Shown: positions 24,700 to 32,919 of the stretch, in pieces | How the letters are laid out: every line of letters begins with the position of its first letter | How positions within the stretch are numbered: the stretch's first letter is position 1 | Origin: Chloroflexota bacterium | GTDB taxonomy: Bacteria > Chloroflexota > Dehalococcoidia > JACQUA01 | Direction of reading: 5' to 3' | NCBI GenBank assembly: GCA_016210565.1 | Contig: JACQUA010000060.1 | Location: forward strand, 1 to 43,755 | Length of the DNA stretch: 43,755 bases | Notes under the pieces: model-generated | Seen by the model: only the letters and a program-made list of their open reading frames with translations | Database searches by the model: none | Told to the model about the DNA's origin: nothing | Made by a program: the position numbers and the translations under genes

Positions 24700-25961
24700 T
24701 CAGCGTCGAGGAAGCCCTGGGAAAGATACTCAGCTTTGTCTCAGTGCTCCCCGCCGAAGAAAAACCCATCCTGGAATGCCTGGACCAGGTCATCGACGAG
24801 GATGTCTATAGCCCCTATGACGCCCCTCCCCTGGACAACTCCGCCATGGACGGCTACGCCGTGCGGTCAACGGACACCCGGGGCGCCGGGCCTTCGTCTC
24901 CAAAGATGCTGAAGGTCATTGAAGAAGTCCCCGCCGGCTCCATGCCCACCAGGAAAGTAACCCCCGGGACGGCGGTCCGCATCATGACGGGCGGCCCCAT
25001 CCCGGAAGGCTCGGATGCCGTAGTCCAGTTCGAAGACACCGATGAGATCGAGCGCACCCGGGGGGGAGGCCACCCGCAGGCAATCGGCATCCTCAAAGAA
25101 GCCCGTCCCGGCCTGAACATCCGCAGCGCCGGCGAGGATATCAAAAAGGGCGCTCTGGTTATCAAAAAAGGCGCCGTGCTCCGCCCGGCGGAAATCGGCG
25201 TTCTGGCGACCGTCGGCCGGGCTGCCGCCAGGGTTATCCGCAGGCCGGTGGTGGCCGTCCTGGCCACGGGGGACGAACTCGTGGACGTCGGGCAGCCGCT
25301 CCCCCCGGGGAAGATACACAACAGCAACACCTACAGCGTCGCCGCCCAGGTAAAAAGATACGGCGGCATCCCCAGGGTACTGGGCATCGCCCGGGACAAT
25401 GTGGAACACCTGATCGCCAGCATCCGCTCCGGGCTGGATACCGATATGGTGTTGACCTCCGGAGGCGTTTCGGCCGGGGACTACGACATGGTGAAGAACG
25501 TCCTGGCCCGGGAAGGCGAGATAAGTTTCTGGACCGTCCGCATGAAGCCGGGGAAACCCATCGCTTTCGGAGTGTTCCGGGTCAACGGGAAAAAGGAACG
25601 CATCATCCCCCACCTCGGCTTTCCGGGAAACCCGGTAAGCACCATGGTCAGCTTTGAGCTTTTCGCCCGGACGGCGATCCTCAAGATGATGGGCAAGACC
25701 ACCCTGGAAAAACCCTGGGTTATGGCGCGGATGGCGGACCGCGTGATGAACCGGGACGGACGGCGTGTCTATGCCCGGGTTATCGTCTCCCGGACGAACG
25801 GAGGGTATCTCGCCCGGCTGACCGGCGAGCAGGGTTCGGCCATTCTGACCTCGATGGCCCTGGCTGACGGTCTGGCGGTCATCCCTGAAGACGTCACCGA
25901 GGTCAAAGAGGGAGACACGGTCAAAGTCCTGATGCTGGACTGGAACGAAAGCCGGATTTAG
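24687..25961 (+). CDS. moeA: Molybdopterin molybdenumtransferase MoeA
   Basis: A 424-residue MoeA that inserts molybdate into adenylated molybdopterin. Conserved segments are DAPPLDNSAMDGYAVRS, VRIMTGGPIPEGSDAVVQFE, ATGDELVDVGQPLPPGKIHN, TSGGVSAGDYDMVKNVL, FWTVRMKPGKPIAFG and GFPGNPVSTMVSFELF. The order and length are normal. Start ATG 24687 overlaps the end of mobA, so they are co-translated; ATG 24696 is a second option. A family A repeat follows the stop and separates it from mobB. Confidence 0.95.
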   Translation: MQKMISVEEALGKILSFVSVLPAEEKPILECLDQVIDEDVYSPYDAPPLDNSAMDGYAVRSTDTRGAGPSSPKMLKVIEEVPAGSMPTRKVTPGTAVRIMTGGPIPEGSDAVVQFEDTDEIERTRGGGHPQAIGILKEARPGLNIRSAGEDIKKGALVIKKGAVLRPAEIGVLATVGRAAARVIRRPVVAVLATGDELVDVGQPLPPGKIHNSNTYSVAAQVKRYGGIPRVLGIARDNVEHLIASIRSGLDTDMVLTSGGVSAGDYDMVKNVLAREGEISFWTVRMKPGKPIAFGVFRVNGKKERIIPHLGFPGNPVSTMVSFELFARTAILKMMGKTTLEKPWVMARMADRVMNRDGRRVYARVIVSRTNGGYLARLTGEQGSAILTSMALADGLAVIPEDVTEVKEGDTVKVLMLDWNESRI

Positions 25962-25972
25962 TGAAAATGGAC

Positions 25973-26051
25973 TGTCACCCTGAGCGAAGTCGAAGGGTCT
26001 TTCGTCTCTCACCCCACCCCGAAAGATTCATCGACTACGCTCAAAATGACA
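25973..26051. repeat. Family A repeat between moeA and mobB
   Basis: A 79-base copy, TGTCACCCTGAGCGAAG ... CTCAAAATGACA, with a short AAGGGTCTTTCG / GAAAGATTCATCG stem. It sits inside an otherwise continuous gene cluster. Confidence 0.65.
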
Positions 26052-26179
26052 GATGGCGCAGCCGTTTTCATCCTTCATGGCGCTTGGACAGCCAGGCATG
26101 GAGGATTGATTCGTCATTCGGACTTCGTCTTTCGTCATTCATCGGGCACAATCCTTAACAGGGGGCTACAGGAAAGCTA

Positions 26180-26851
26180 ATGATTCCCATCATCGCGGTA
26201 GTCGGAAGATCGAATACGGGCAAGACCACTCTAATGGAAAGGCTGGTCCGGGAACTCAAACAAAAGGGGTACCGTATCGCCGCCGTTAAACACGCTGCCC
26301 AGGAACTGGATATGGACAAGCCGGGATCGGATAGTTCACGCCTGGCCGAGGCCGGGGCGGACGCGGTATGGGTGAATTCCCCCCTGGGCCTCTACATGCA
26401 CCGGACCACCACCAGGAACCTCCGGCTGGACGAGTTGCCTTACTACATCGGCCCCGGCTTCGACCTCATTCTGGCCGAGGGGTTCAAAGAAAGCGCCGGG
26501 CCCAAAATCGAAGTCCACCGCCGGGAAATAGGCGGCGAGCTCCTCTCCCTGCCGCACCAGCTCCTGGCGGTGGTCAGCGACGAGGCCCTGGATGTCGATG
26601 TGCCCCTTTTCTCCTGGGACGAAGCTGGCGAGCTGGCAGAGCTCATCGAAATGAACTTCCTTTCCCAACCCCCCGGGGAAGCCGAGATGGACCTTTTTGT
26701 CGAACAGAACCCGATAGCCCTGAACCCGTTCATGGTAAATATCCTGAACCGGACCGTCACCGCCATGGTATCGGTTCTGAAAGGCGTGGGGGAAATAAGG
26801 AGCGTGTCCCTTCACTTCAAAAAGAACACCGGGCCTGAAAGACGGACATGA
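26180..26851 (+). CDS. mobB: Molybdopterin-guanine dinucleotide biosynthesis protein MobB
   Basis: A 223-residue P-loop protein of the MobB family, which assists MobA or delivers nucleotide. Walker A is GRSNTGKTT (residues 9-17), followed by IAAVKHAAQELDMDKPGSDSSRLAEAGADAV and LILAEGFKESAGPKIEVHRRE, all typical. The protein carries about 55 residues beyond the usual end (DLFVEQNPIALNPFMVNILN and following), a C-terminal extension of unknown role. ATG 26180 follows GGGGGCTACAGGAAAGC. The stop overlaps the next ATG (ATGA). Confidence 0.9.
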   Translation: MIPIIAVVGRSNTGKTTLMERLVRELKQKGYRIAAVKHAAQELDMDKPGSDSSRLAEAGADAVWVNSPLGLYMHRTTTRNLRLDELPYYIGPGFDLILAEGFKESAGPKIEVHRREIGGELLSLPHQLLAVVSDEALDVDVPLFSWDEAGELAELIEMNFLSQPPGEAEMDLFVEQNPIALNPFMVNILNRTVTAMVSVLKGVGEIRSVSLHFKKNTGPERRT

Positions 26852-27594
26852 TAGTTGACGCGTCCAACTTCACCTTCCAGGCGCCGCCGCAGGTGATCCG
26901 GGCCAGGCGAATCCTCGTCAAGCCAGACGCTTCATACCCTGTGCCTTATCCCGTGTCCGCCAGCCGGGCACTCCTTGCCGCGGTCGTCGCCGGCATCCGC
27001 AAGGTCAGCGACGCCGATATCATCTTCCTGGAAAGCGGCCACGAGGGCCGGCCCATGACCGAAATCTACAGGGCCCTGCACTATAACTTCCCCCGGGTCC
27101 TGATGCTGGACGTAAGAAACTCGGTTTGCGTCGAAGTAGAGAACCCCCTCACCCACCCCTTCGTCATGCCGACCTTCTGGATTCCGAATATCATCCTCTC
27201 TTGCGACTACCTGATCACGGTGAGTTGCTTCAAAGTGGTCCGTAACAGCGGCCATTTCAGCATCACCAATCTCCTGAACCTGTTGCCCGACAGCAAATAC
27301 CATGGCGACGGGCCTCAGGAGAGGGGAATGCTCTATAGCCTCGGCATTCAGAAAGTCATCGCCGACCTCTACTTCACCCTGCCCTTCGACCTGGGAATCA
27401 TAGACGCGCAGAAGAAGCTCATCTGCCCCGATGAGCCCTCGCACGGAGTGGAAGAACAATTCGGCAAGGTCTTTATCGGCGACCTTTACGAAGTTGATAG
27501 CGAAGCTTCAGAAGTGGCCGGCGTGGACACCGAGTACCTGCGGCTCATCGAAGCCGCCGAAGCCGAAGTAGAACCGGAACACACACCTGGCTGA
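26848..27594 (+). CDS. DUF362-like protein in molybdenum cluster
   Basis: A 248-residue protein that I place in the DUF362 family with moderate certainty. It shows an early RRILVKPDASYPVPYPVSAS, then LLAAVVAGIRKVSDADIIFLESG, NIILSCDYLITVSCFKVVRN and HFSITNLLNLLPDSKYHGDG, matching the 'KPN... / P-K-x-K... / KN' rhythm of DUF362. The ferredoxin-like cysteine clusters found in many DUF362 proteins are absent. The four-base overlap with mobB indicates co-translation and a link with cofactor or metal handling, but no function is known. Confidence 0.65.
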   Translation: MIVDASNFTFQAPPQVIRARRILVKPDASYPVPYPVSASRALLAAVVAGIRKVSDADIIFLESGHEGRPMTEIYRALHYNFPRVLMLDVRNSVCVEVENPLTHPFVMPTFWIPNIILSCDYLITVSCFKVVRNSGHFSITNLLNLLPDSKYHGDGPQERGMLYSLGIQKVIADLYFTLPFDLGIIDAQKKLICPDEPSHGVEEQFGKVFIGDLYEVDSEASEVAGVDTEYLRLIEAAEAEVEPEHTPG

Positions 27595-27616
27595 GTCCAG
27601 CCGCGGAGGACAGACA

Positions 27617-28006
27617 ATGGAAACGACAACACAAACCTACGCCATCGACATTGGTTGGTTCGAGAAGAACAACATGTCCTTCCCTGAAACCGCCGTCAAG
27701 CGGCTGTGCGCCTCATGCGCCAGGAAGCTGAGCGCCGCCAAGAAGAAGAATCCGGAAGAGCTCATCAAGGCTATTTCCGACTGCTGCGGCAAAGAAAAAG
27801 ACTTCATCCACGGCCAGCAACCCGTGATTGAAAGCATATTCCGTCTTTTCCTTTCCACGCAGAACAAGCCCCTTCCCGTCCAGGATATCATGCAAAAGGT
27901 CAACGAAAAACGCCCCGAAAATCCCCTCACCCTGTCCCTGGAAGCGCTGCAGCAGATGCTCGACGGCGCCAAATACCTCGGGTTGGGACCGGTTAACGGC
28001 GGCTGA
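27617..28006 (+). CDS. Conserved-looking hypothetical protein, Cys-containing
   Basis: A 129-residue soluble protein I do not recognise. A cysteine group, C-A-S-C at about 31-34 and C-C at 53-54, lies in a basic helical region and could bind metal. The second half (FRLFLSTQNKPLPVQDIMQKV, EALQQMLDGAKYLG) looks like a small winged-helix or helical domain. ATG 27617 has a clear GGAGG 8 bases upstream. It lies 22 bases after the DUF362-like gene, so it is probably the last gene of the molybdenum cluster. Confidence 0.7.
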   Translation: METTTQTYAIDIGWFEKNNMSFPETAVKRLCASCARKLSAAKKKNPEELIKAISDCCGKEKDFIHGQQPVIESIFRLFLSTQNKPLPVQDIMQKVNEKRPENPLTLSLEALQQMLDGAKYLGLGPVNGG

Positions 28007-28132
28007 CGCCGCACGCAGAATGACTAATGCCGATCCCCGACTGGATCGGGGACGAATGACGAATTAATGCTCAAGCTCGAATGACGAAACAAACCTCACA
28101 TTCGTCATTATTCATTCGAATTGCTACGAAAA

Positions 28133-28265
28133 TGTCACCCTGAGCCGAAGCCCTGAGCGAAGCGAAGGGGCAGTCGAAGGGTCTTTGGTCCGGCAACCCC
28201 ACCTAGAAAGATTCTTCGACTATCCCGATTCTATCGGGACTGCGCTCGCTTCGCTCAGAATGACA
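28133..28265. repeat. Family A repeat
   Basis: A 133-base full copy, TGTCACCCTGAGCCGAAGCC ... CTTCGCTCAGAATGACA, with internal CCCGATTCTATCGGG hairpin. The left 60 bases match the copy at 43586 almost exactly. The rest of the gap 28007-28361 holds GAATGACGAA-type filler (28020-28110). Confidence 0.75.
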
Positions 28266-28361
28266 GCGCACGCAATTTTCATCCTTGATGGCGCGCCGTC
28301 AGCGCATGGGTGATTGATTCGTCATTGGGGCTTCGGATTTCGTCATTTCCCTTGGCCTGGC

Positions 28362-28646
28362 TCAATACCTTATCTCGAAGGACCCCATCCCGAGGGAAGT
28401 CTCCTTCCACTCCTCCTCCACCCTTTCCACCCGGGCGCCGGGCGGGCCCTGCCGGCACTTCACCAGCAATTTCTGCAGCGCCTCGCGGTCCCCTTCGGCG
28501 TAGACCTCCACGGACCTGCCGTCCGGCAGGTTGCGCGCATACCCCGCCAGGCCCAGAGCCTCGGCTTCGCTCTCCACGAAGGCGCGGAAGTAAACGCCCT
28601 GGACCCTGCCGTGCACAGTCAGATACAAACCGGAAATATCGGGCAA
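28362..28646 (-). CDS. acyP: Acylphosphatase
   Basis: A roughly 94-residue acylphosphatase, which hydrolyses carboxyl-phosphate anhydrides such as acetyl phosphate. The signature is clear: LTVHGRVQGVYFRAFVESEA with the catalytic arginine, then GLAGYARNLPDGRSVEVYAEG with the catalytic asparagine. The frame is open to ATG 28682, but AGGAGG sits just 5 bases before TTG 28646, and that start gives the usual family length, so I prefer it. It is a stand-alone gene. Confidence 0.9.
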   Translation of the reverse strand: MPDISGLYLTVHGRVQGVYFRAFVESEAEALGLAGYARNLPDGRSVEVYAEGDREALQKLLVKCRQGPPGARVERVEEEWKETSLGMGSFEIRY

Positions 28647-29098
28647 CAAGACCTCCTGAGTTCCCCCTCGTGGCACAGCCATTCCCCGCCTGCCTCAAGA
28701 ATCCCGCTCCCTTGATGGGAGAGGTTAGGTGAGGGTGAAAACAGATTCGATTGCCCTCGCCCACACCCTCTCCATTGCTTCGGGCGAGGAAATTTCGGCA
28801 GTTCTGAGATAGGCTGGCGTCCCCGCCTGTGTTCGCTGGACTTCGACAAAGCTGGTCTACTCCCTATCAGCCACGAAGCGGCTACCATTGCTGGGTTACC
28901 CCCCGGTCAATGACGCGGAATCAACCACGAAATACACGAAAGTCACGAGACTGTTATCTACGCGCCGGCGGGGATACACGATCGAATGCCCTTTCATGGG
29001 TTCCCGCCTGCGCGGGAATGACGTTTTCGTGCTTTTCGTGTCTTTCGTGGTTCCGTCCCCGGGGGGGTGGGGAATCTGCAATCTGTAATCTGTAATCC
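28647..29098. other. Gene-free stretch with repeats
   Basis: Contents in order are a CCCTTGATGGGAGAGG short palindrome (28709; also near 38920), a family D copy (28813-28832), the family E element (28923-29052) and an AATCTGCAATCTGTAATCTG direct repeat (29070-29098). I see no gene. Confidence 0.5.
28923..29052. repeat. Family E element with AACCACGAA ends
   Basis: AACCACGAAATACACGAAAG at the left is matched by the reverse complement of CTTTTCGTGTCTTTCGTGGTT at the right with few mismatches. It includes the inner hairpin GGTTCCCGCCTGCGCGGGAA. Confidence 0.65.
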
Positions 29099-30028
29099 CT
29101 AAACGGCCCGGATCGCCACCGCCGGCCTCACCCTGTCCAGCCGCCGCAGCCCGGCCTCCCGGGCCATCTTCAGGGCCGCCTGGAATTCGTCCATGCTCAC
29201 AGGACGGCTCTGGAGGGGAAACCGGCCGGCCCGGTGGCAGGGATGGTACTGCGCCATGATGTTGGTATAGGTATCCCGCGAAACCTCGTCCGCCAGGAAC
29301 CGGACGGTCTCTTCCGTACCCGCCAGGCCGTTGGGCAGCACCAGGTGACGCACCAGGAGACCGCGCGCGGCGACGCCGCGCGCGTCCACCCGCAGGTCGC
29401 CGGCCTGCCGGTGCATTTCTTTGACCGCCGCTCTGTTCACCGCGGGGTAGCCTTTGATTCCGGAATACCGCCGGGCCGTCATCTCATCCGAGTATTTCAT
29501 GTCGGGCATGTATATGTCTACGATGCCGTCGAGCAACCGCAGGGTTTCCAGCGAGTCATACCCGCCGCTGTTGTAAACGATGGGGATGGAAAGTCCCAGG
29601 CCCGCAGCCGCCTCCACGGCCTCGAGTATCTGCGGGACCACGTGGCTGGGACTGACCAGGTTGATATTATGGCACCCCCACGATTGCAACGAAAGCAACA
29701 CCCGGGCCAGCTCGTACTTGCCATAGGCCACGCCCTCGCCCTTCTGGCTGATGGTGTAGTTCTGGCAGAAGACACACTTCAGATTGCAGTTGGTGAAGAA
29801 GATGGTCCCCGACCCTTCCGACCCCACCAGCGGCGCTTCTTCCCCGAAGTGCGGGCCATAGCTGGCCACCAATGCCTGCCTCCCGGTCCGGCACTTGCCT
29901 GTGTCGTCCAGCAGGCGGTTGGCGCCGCACTCCCGGGGACACAAGGTGCAGTTCTCCAATAGCGATAGCGCCCGCTGCACCCGGGCCTTCAGCTCCCCCG
30001 TCAGGAGCAGTTCACGGTAACCTGTCAA
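29099..30028 (-). CDS. PflX-like radical SAM protein
   Basis: A radical SAM protein of the PflX-type group (COG1313-like), resembling pyruvate-formate-lyase activases but of unknown target. It has an N-terminal cysteine cluster CTLCPREC with a further cysteine, and the cluster motif TNCNLKCVFCQNY (C-x3-C-x2-C). It also has WGCHNINLVSPSHVVPQILEAV, IVYNSGGYDSLETLRLLDGI and DIYMPDMKYSD. I place the start at TTG 30028, with CAGGA upstream; the ATG at 30076 would translate a dispersed low-complexity repeat (MEFGTWNF). It is not linked to a glycyl-radical enzyme here. Confidence 0.85.
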   Translation of the reverse strand: MTGYRELLLTGELKARVQRALSLLENCTLCPRECGANRLLDDTGKCRTGRQALVASYGPHFGEEAPLVGSEGSGTIFFTNCNLKCVFCQNYTISQKGEGVAYGKYELARVLLSLQSWGCHNINLVSPSHVVPQILEAVEAAAGLGLSIPIVYNSGGYDSLETLRLLDGIVDIYMPDMKYSDEMTARRYSGIKGYPAVNRAAVKEMHRQAGDLRVDARGVAARGLLVRHLVLPNGLAGTEETVRFLADEVSRDTYTNIMAQYHPCHRAGRFPLQSRPVSMDEFQAALKMAREAGLRRLDRVRPAVAIRAV

Positions 30029-30132
30029 ATATGTCCTGACCCGGACAAGCCGGAAGTTCCAAGTACCAAACTCCAAGTTCCAAACTACTGGTGGAATCTT
30101 CGTTGCATCTTGTGGAAGACTTCGTTCTTAGT

Positions 30133-30282
30133 CTATTCCTCTTCTGGAGGTTTCTCTTTCTTCCCCTTCGTCTTGATCACTTCGACTTCGGGAACGGTCA
30201 GCAGAACAGCAGGAGTAATGATCTTCTTGCTGTCCTTCTTCTGTTTCTTGGTCTCTCTCCAGCGATAATCGCCTTTACCCAT
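30133..30282 (-). CDS. Small basic protein (49 aa)
   Basis: A 49-residue, lysine-rich protein. It starts MGKGDYRWRETKKQKKDSKK, continues with a hydrophobic stretch TPAVLLTVPEVEVIKTK and ends with KKEKPPEEE. ATG 30282 follows AGAGAGGTGA by about 5 bases, a good ribosome site, which is why I accept so short a gene. The charge pattern suggests binding to nucleic acid or the ribosome, but that is inference. It lies just upstream of the PflX-like gene on the same strand. Confidence 0.6.
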   Translation of the reverse strand: MGKGDYRWRETKKQKKDSKKIITPAVLLTVPEVEVIKTKGKKEKPPEEE

Positions 30283-30418
30283 GGCAATCACCTCTCTCTA
30301 GATATTGCCTGTTGACGGCTGTCATTCTGAGAGCTTGTGAAGAAATTGGTCAGGCCCTATCTGGCAAACAATTAGTTTTGTATCTGGGCTTTCAATAAAT
30401 TCACAAACTCTGAGCGCA

Positions 30419-30560
30419 ATGTCATTCTGAGCGCAGCGAAGAACCTTTCCCCCGCTGAGCGTAGTCACAATGTCATTCTGAGCGCAGCGAAGAATCTTTC
30501 CCTCGCTGAGCGCAGCGAAGAATCTTTCCCTCGCTGAGCGCAGCGAAGAATCTTTCCGGC
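30419..30560. repeat. 28-base tandem repeat derived from family A
   Basis: After one ordinary TGTCATTCTGAGCGCAGCGA unit and a partial second one, the 28-base unit TCGCTGAGCGCAGCGAAGAA plus TCTTTCCC is repeated about three times. The unit itself contains the palindrome CGCTGAGCGCAGCG. Confidence 0.7.
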
Positions 30561-30924
30561 GCCTGGCGTAGCAGGAGAATCCTTCGCGCCTCTCAGCCAT
30601 TGTCTCAATGACGGCATAGCCATATTTGAGTTTATCAAAACCCCAGATACATGTAAAGTATGCGTGGGCCGAGTGTGGGCCGAGCGGGGCGTAGCCGCAG
30701 GTCTTCAGCCTGCGGGGGTGGTCAGGCAAAGGGAGCCACGGCAACTTCTCGTGGGGTCCGAATTGCAGCTCCGGTCACTATCAAGGAAGACGCATGCCTT
30801 GCCAGGGCGGCTGCGATTTCGTGGATGGCTTCCTGCGGCGCGAATTGGGGGTAGAATTCACGGGAAGGGGAGCGCGGTAGATATGCGGTGGGAAACCCCG
30901 TATTAAGACTTTATTGTGCGGTGG

Positions 30925-30955
30925 TTGCGCCGGCGAGTCTCCCTGCTGCTATAAT
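30925..30955 (+). promoter_or_regulatory. Candidate promoter for small Cys protein
   Basis: TATAAT is perfect at 30950-30955. The only -35-like hexamer, TTGCGC at 30925-30930, has a long 19-base spacing. Confidence 0.35.
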
Positions 30956-31010
30956 AGTCGTACCCGCGGTCAACCGGGTGTTGACCGGGCCCTGCGTGTG
31001 CCGTCGTACA

Positions 31011-31154
31011 ATGCCGAGCCTGAAAGCCTTTTTCAAAAATCTGTCCGCGCCCGCGCCCATCGCAAAGAAGCTGCGCCTCGCCCTGGGAAACACGGCCATC
31101 AAGATCGCCCGGCGACAGAGCTGCTGCGGGCACTTCGGCGAGCCCGGCTGCTGA
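31011..31154 (+). CDS. Small protein with C-terminal CCGHFGEPGC
   Basis: A 47-residue protein: a short N-terminus, a basic helix (KAFFKNLSAPAPIAKKLRLA, IKIARRQS) and the end SCCGHFGEPGC. Three cysteines and a histidine in the last ten residues suggest a metal or redox site. I recall small proteins of this shape from related genomes, but cannot verify that. ATG 31011 lacks a clear ribosome site; GTG 30996 is an alternative. A TATAAT box is 56 bases upstream. Confidence 0.5.
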   Translation: MPSLKAFFKNLSAPAPIAKKLRLALGNTAIKIARRQSCCGHFGEPGC

Positions 31155-31340
31155 CAGCCCGCCCCGCCTCCCGGTGCGGGAGGGCCGGCCAGTTGGCGCC
31201 GCGGACGGACTGACAACCGGAGTGATGCGGATTTGGGATAGGCTTGTTGTTGCCGCCAGCACTTCCCCAGGCCAGCATGGTGTTAAGAGCAAGAGATACG
31301 CGAACGGATCATGCGGACCTGATGGTTCATGCAGCCGCCG

Positions 31341-32609
31341 CTATTCCCATTCCCATTTGACCTCAGGAAAGAGCTTCCGCACTTTGTGATGGCCTACGAC
31401 CTGGTTGAGCAGGCGGTAGGTCTTGAACTCGTGGCGCATACGCCCGGCGACGATGGCTGGGTGGACTTGAAGCTGTCGGGCGAGTTGCACAGCCGCCTGT
31501 GCTGTAAGGATCTCGCCGAGCACCTGCGACATGCCAGCCGACGCCCGTCGGGGGAGGCGCTCAGCCGCCAATGTTGTTGGGACCCGGCTGGCCGCACTCG
31601 TCTTCCACAGTTCCTCCGGCACGAGCGTTTTTCCCGCCAGACTGTCCGCCTCAACCTCGTGGGGATCCGGCCCCGTTTCCACATCGAGGTCGTCGTAGAA
31701 CATGTCGCCTTCATCGTCCAGGTGCAGCGCCAGATGGGCCAGTTCATGCATCAAGGTGAACCAGAAATTGTCGAGACGGTCATAGCGGAGAGTAAGCCCG
31801 ATGACAGGACTGCCATCTTTCACCTTGAGCGCCGCGCCGTCGAGATAGGTGCCGGGCAAATGACGTTCTACCACAAGCCTGATGCCATGCTCTCCCAAGA
31901 AGTCCCTGGCTCGCAGCGGGCCCTTGTCGTTTGCGCTGAGCCGGGCCACTCCGCTCAGGAATTCCGGCGTGACACTCCCCTGTTTGTAGTCATGGGCGGC
32001 ACGTTGGGACGCCTTTATTAGCACCCGGGCTGACCATGCCGTGAGCGCATAGTCATCCATGGGCCGGGCCGAGCGCACGTGGCTTGACGAACGGCAGAGC
32101 ACCGTTTGGAGCTCGCCGAAGCCTGCCGCACCAAAGAAGGGACGGAGCATGTCCTCTGGCCGGGTTAGCTCAGGGGCAGTTACCCAGCCCCAGGCGATCA
32201 TCTGCTTGATCGGGAACCGGTCCCAGTCCACAGTTAGTTTCTCGCATTCCTCGTTCTCCTGAATCAGAGCGCTGGCAGGAATGCCCAGCCCAGAGTGAAG
32301 CGCCCGTATCATCGAAAGGGTCAGCGGCCTCTTCCTGGAGAGAATTTCAGAGACCTTACTGCGGCTTCCTATGTATGGCACCAGGTCTCTGGGGGTCAGG
32401 TTCTGCTGCTCCATCCGGAAGTTGATGGCGTCAATCGGATCCGGGGCGTCGAAATGGTACTTCCTCGATTCGTAGTCCCGGACCAGCAGGGCGAGGAGTT
32501 CCATTTCCTCGGATTCAGGCGTCCCCGGCGCAGGCCTGCGGTCCATCAGGTCTTCCAGTTTGAGCAGGGCTTCTTGGTAGTCAGTTTCGTTTGCAATGAC
32601 CTTGTTCAT
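31341..32609 (-). CDS. HigA-type antitoxin fused to ImmA/IrrE-like peptidase
   Basis: A 422-residue two-part protein. Residues 1-115 match HigA antitoxins: a helical start, then DAINFRMEQQNLTPRDLVPYIGSRSKVSEILSRKRPLT, a helix-turn-helix that would bind the operator. Residues about 190-420 match ImmA/IrrE peptidases, with the zinc motif HELAH (288-292) in FTLMHELAHLALHLD and the downstream E-V-E-A-D-S-L-A helix (318-325). ImmA cleaves a repressor to induce a mobile element, and IrrE/PprI acts on a repressor in the damage response. Here the protease is in the same chain as the DNA-binding antitoxin. It starts 4 bases after the higB stop. Confidence 0.88.
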   Translation of the reverse strand: MNKVIANETDYQEALLKLEDLMDRRPAPGTPESEEMELLALLVRDYESRKYHFDAPDPIDAINFRMEQQNLTPRDLVPYIGSRSKVSEILSRKRPLTLSMIRALHSGLGIPASALIQENEECEKLTVDWDRFPIKQMIAWGWVTAPELTRPEDMLRPFFGAAGFGELQTVLCRSSSHVRSARPMDDYALTAWSARVLIKASQRAAHDYKQGSVTPEFLSGVARLSANDKGPLRARDFLGEHGIRLVVERHLPGTYLDGAALKVKDGSPVIGLTLRYDRLDNFWFTLMHELAHLALHLDDEGDMFYDDLDVETGPDPHEVEADSLAGKTLVPEELWKTSAASRVPTTLAAERLPRRASAGMSQVLGEILTAQAAVQLARQLQVHPAIVAGRMRHEFKTYRLLNQVVGHHKVRKLFPEVKWEWE

Positions 32610-32613
32610 GACC

Positions 32614-32907
32614 TTACCTTCTCAGAACTTCCACGTTTTTGTAGTCTTTGTGAGTACCTATCCTCTTCACCAAAACGATTTGCGGCTCATAATTGATTTT
32701 CGCGTCAATGCGGTACTTGTTGCCTTTTATATTGAAGATCACGCGATTGTCGCCCAGGAAGCTCGCGCTGACGTAACGAGCCTTGACGTCATTCGGCGTT
32801 TTCCAAATGGCTGCCTCGACTTCAGCGATCCAGGCCTTGATTTGACGGGCCGCATCGCTATGACTTCCACCGAACTTAGACAGAACGGTTTTCCCAACAA
32901 GGTTCAT
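32614..32907 (-). CDS. higB: HigB-family toxin
   Basis: A 97-residue HigB-type mRNA interferase. The family signature is clear: EAAIWKTPNDVKARYVSASFL, DNRVIFNIKGNKYRIDAKI and VKRIGTHKDYKN. It is normal in length. It precedes the antitoxin, the order typical for higBA. ATG 32907 has no Shine-Dalgarno sequence, and a -10 box at 32920-32925 implies a nearly leaderless message. Confidence 0.9.
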   Translation of the reverse strand: MNLVGKTVLSKFGGSHSDAARQIKAWIAEVEAAIWKTPNDVKARYVSASFLGDNRVIFNIKGNKYRIDAKINYEPQIVLVKRIGTHKDYKNVEVLRR

Positions 32908-32919
32908 CAGGCTATCGCA

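Larger units (their letters stand above)
30283..31010. other. Gene-free stretch between two small genes
   Basis: It contains the family A derived tandem (30419-30560) and a GCCGCAGGTCTTCAGCCTGC hairpin at 30690-30714 shared with 749-770. A candidate promoter lies at 30925-30955. The segment 30730-30920 shows nothing I recognise. Confidence 0.5.
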
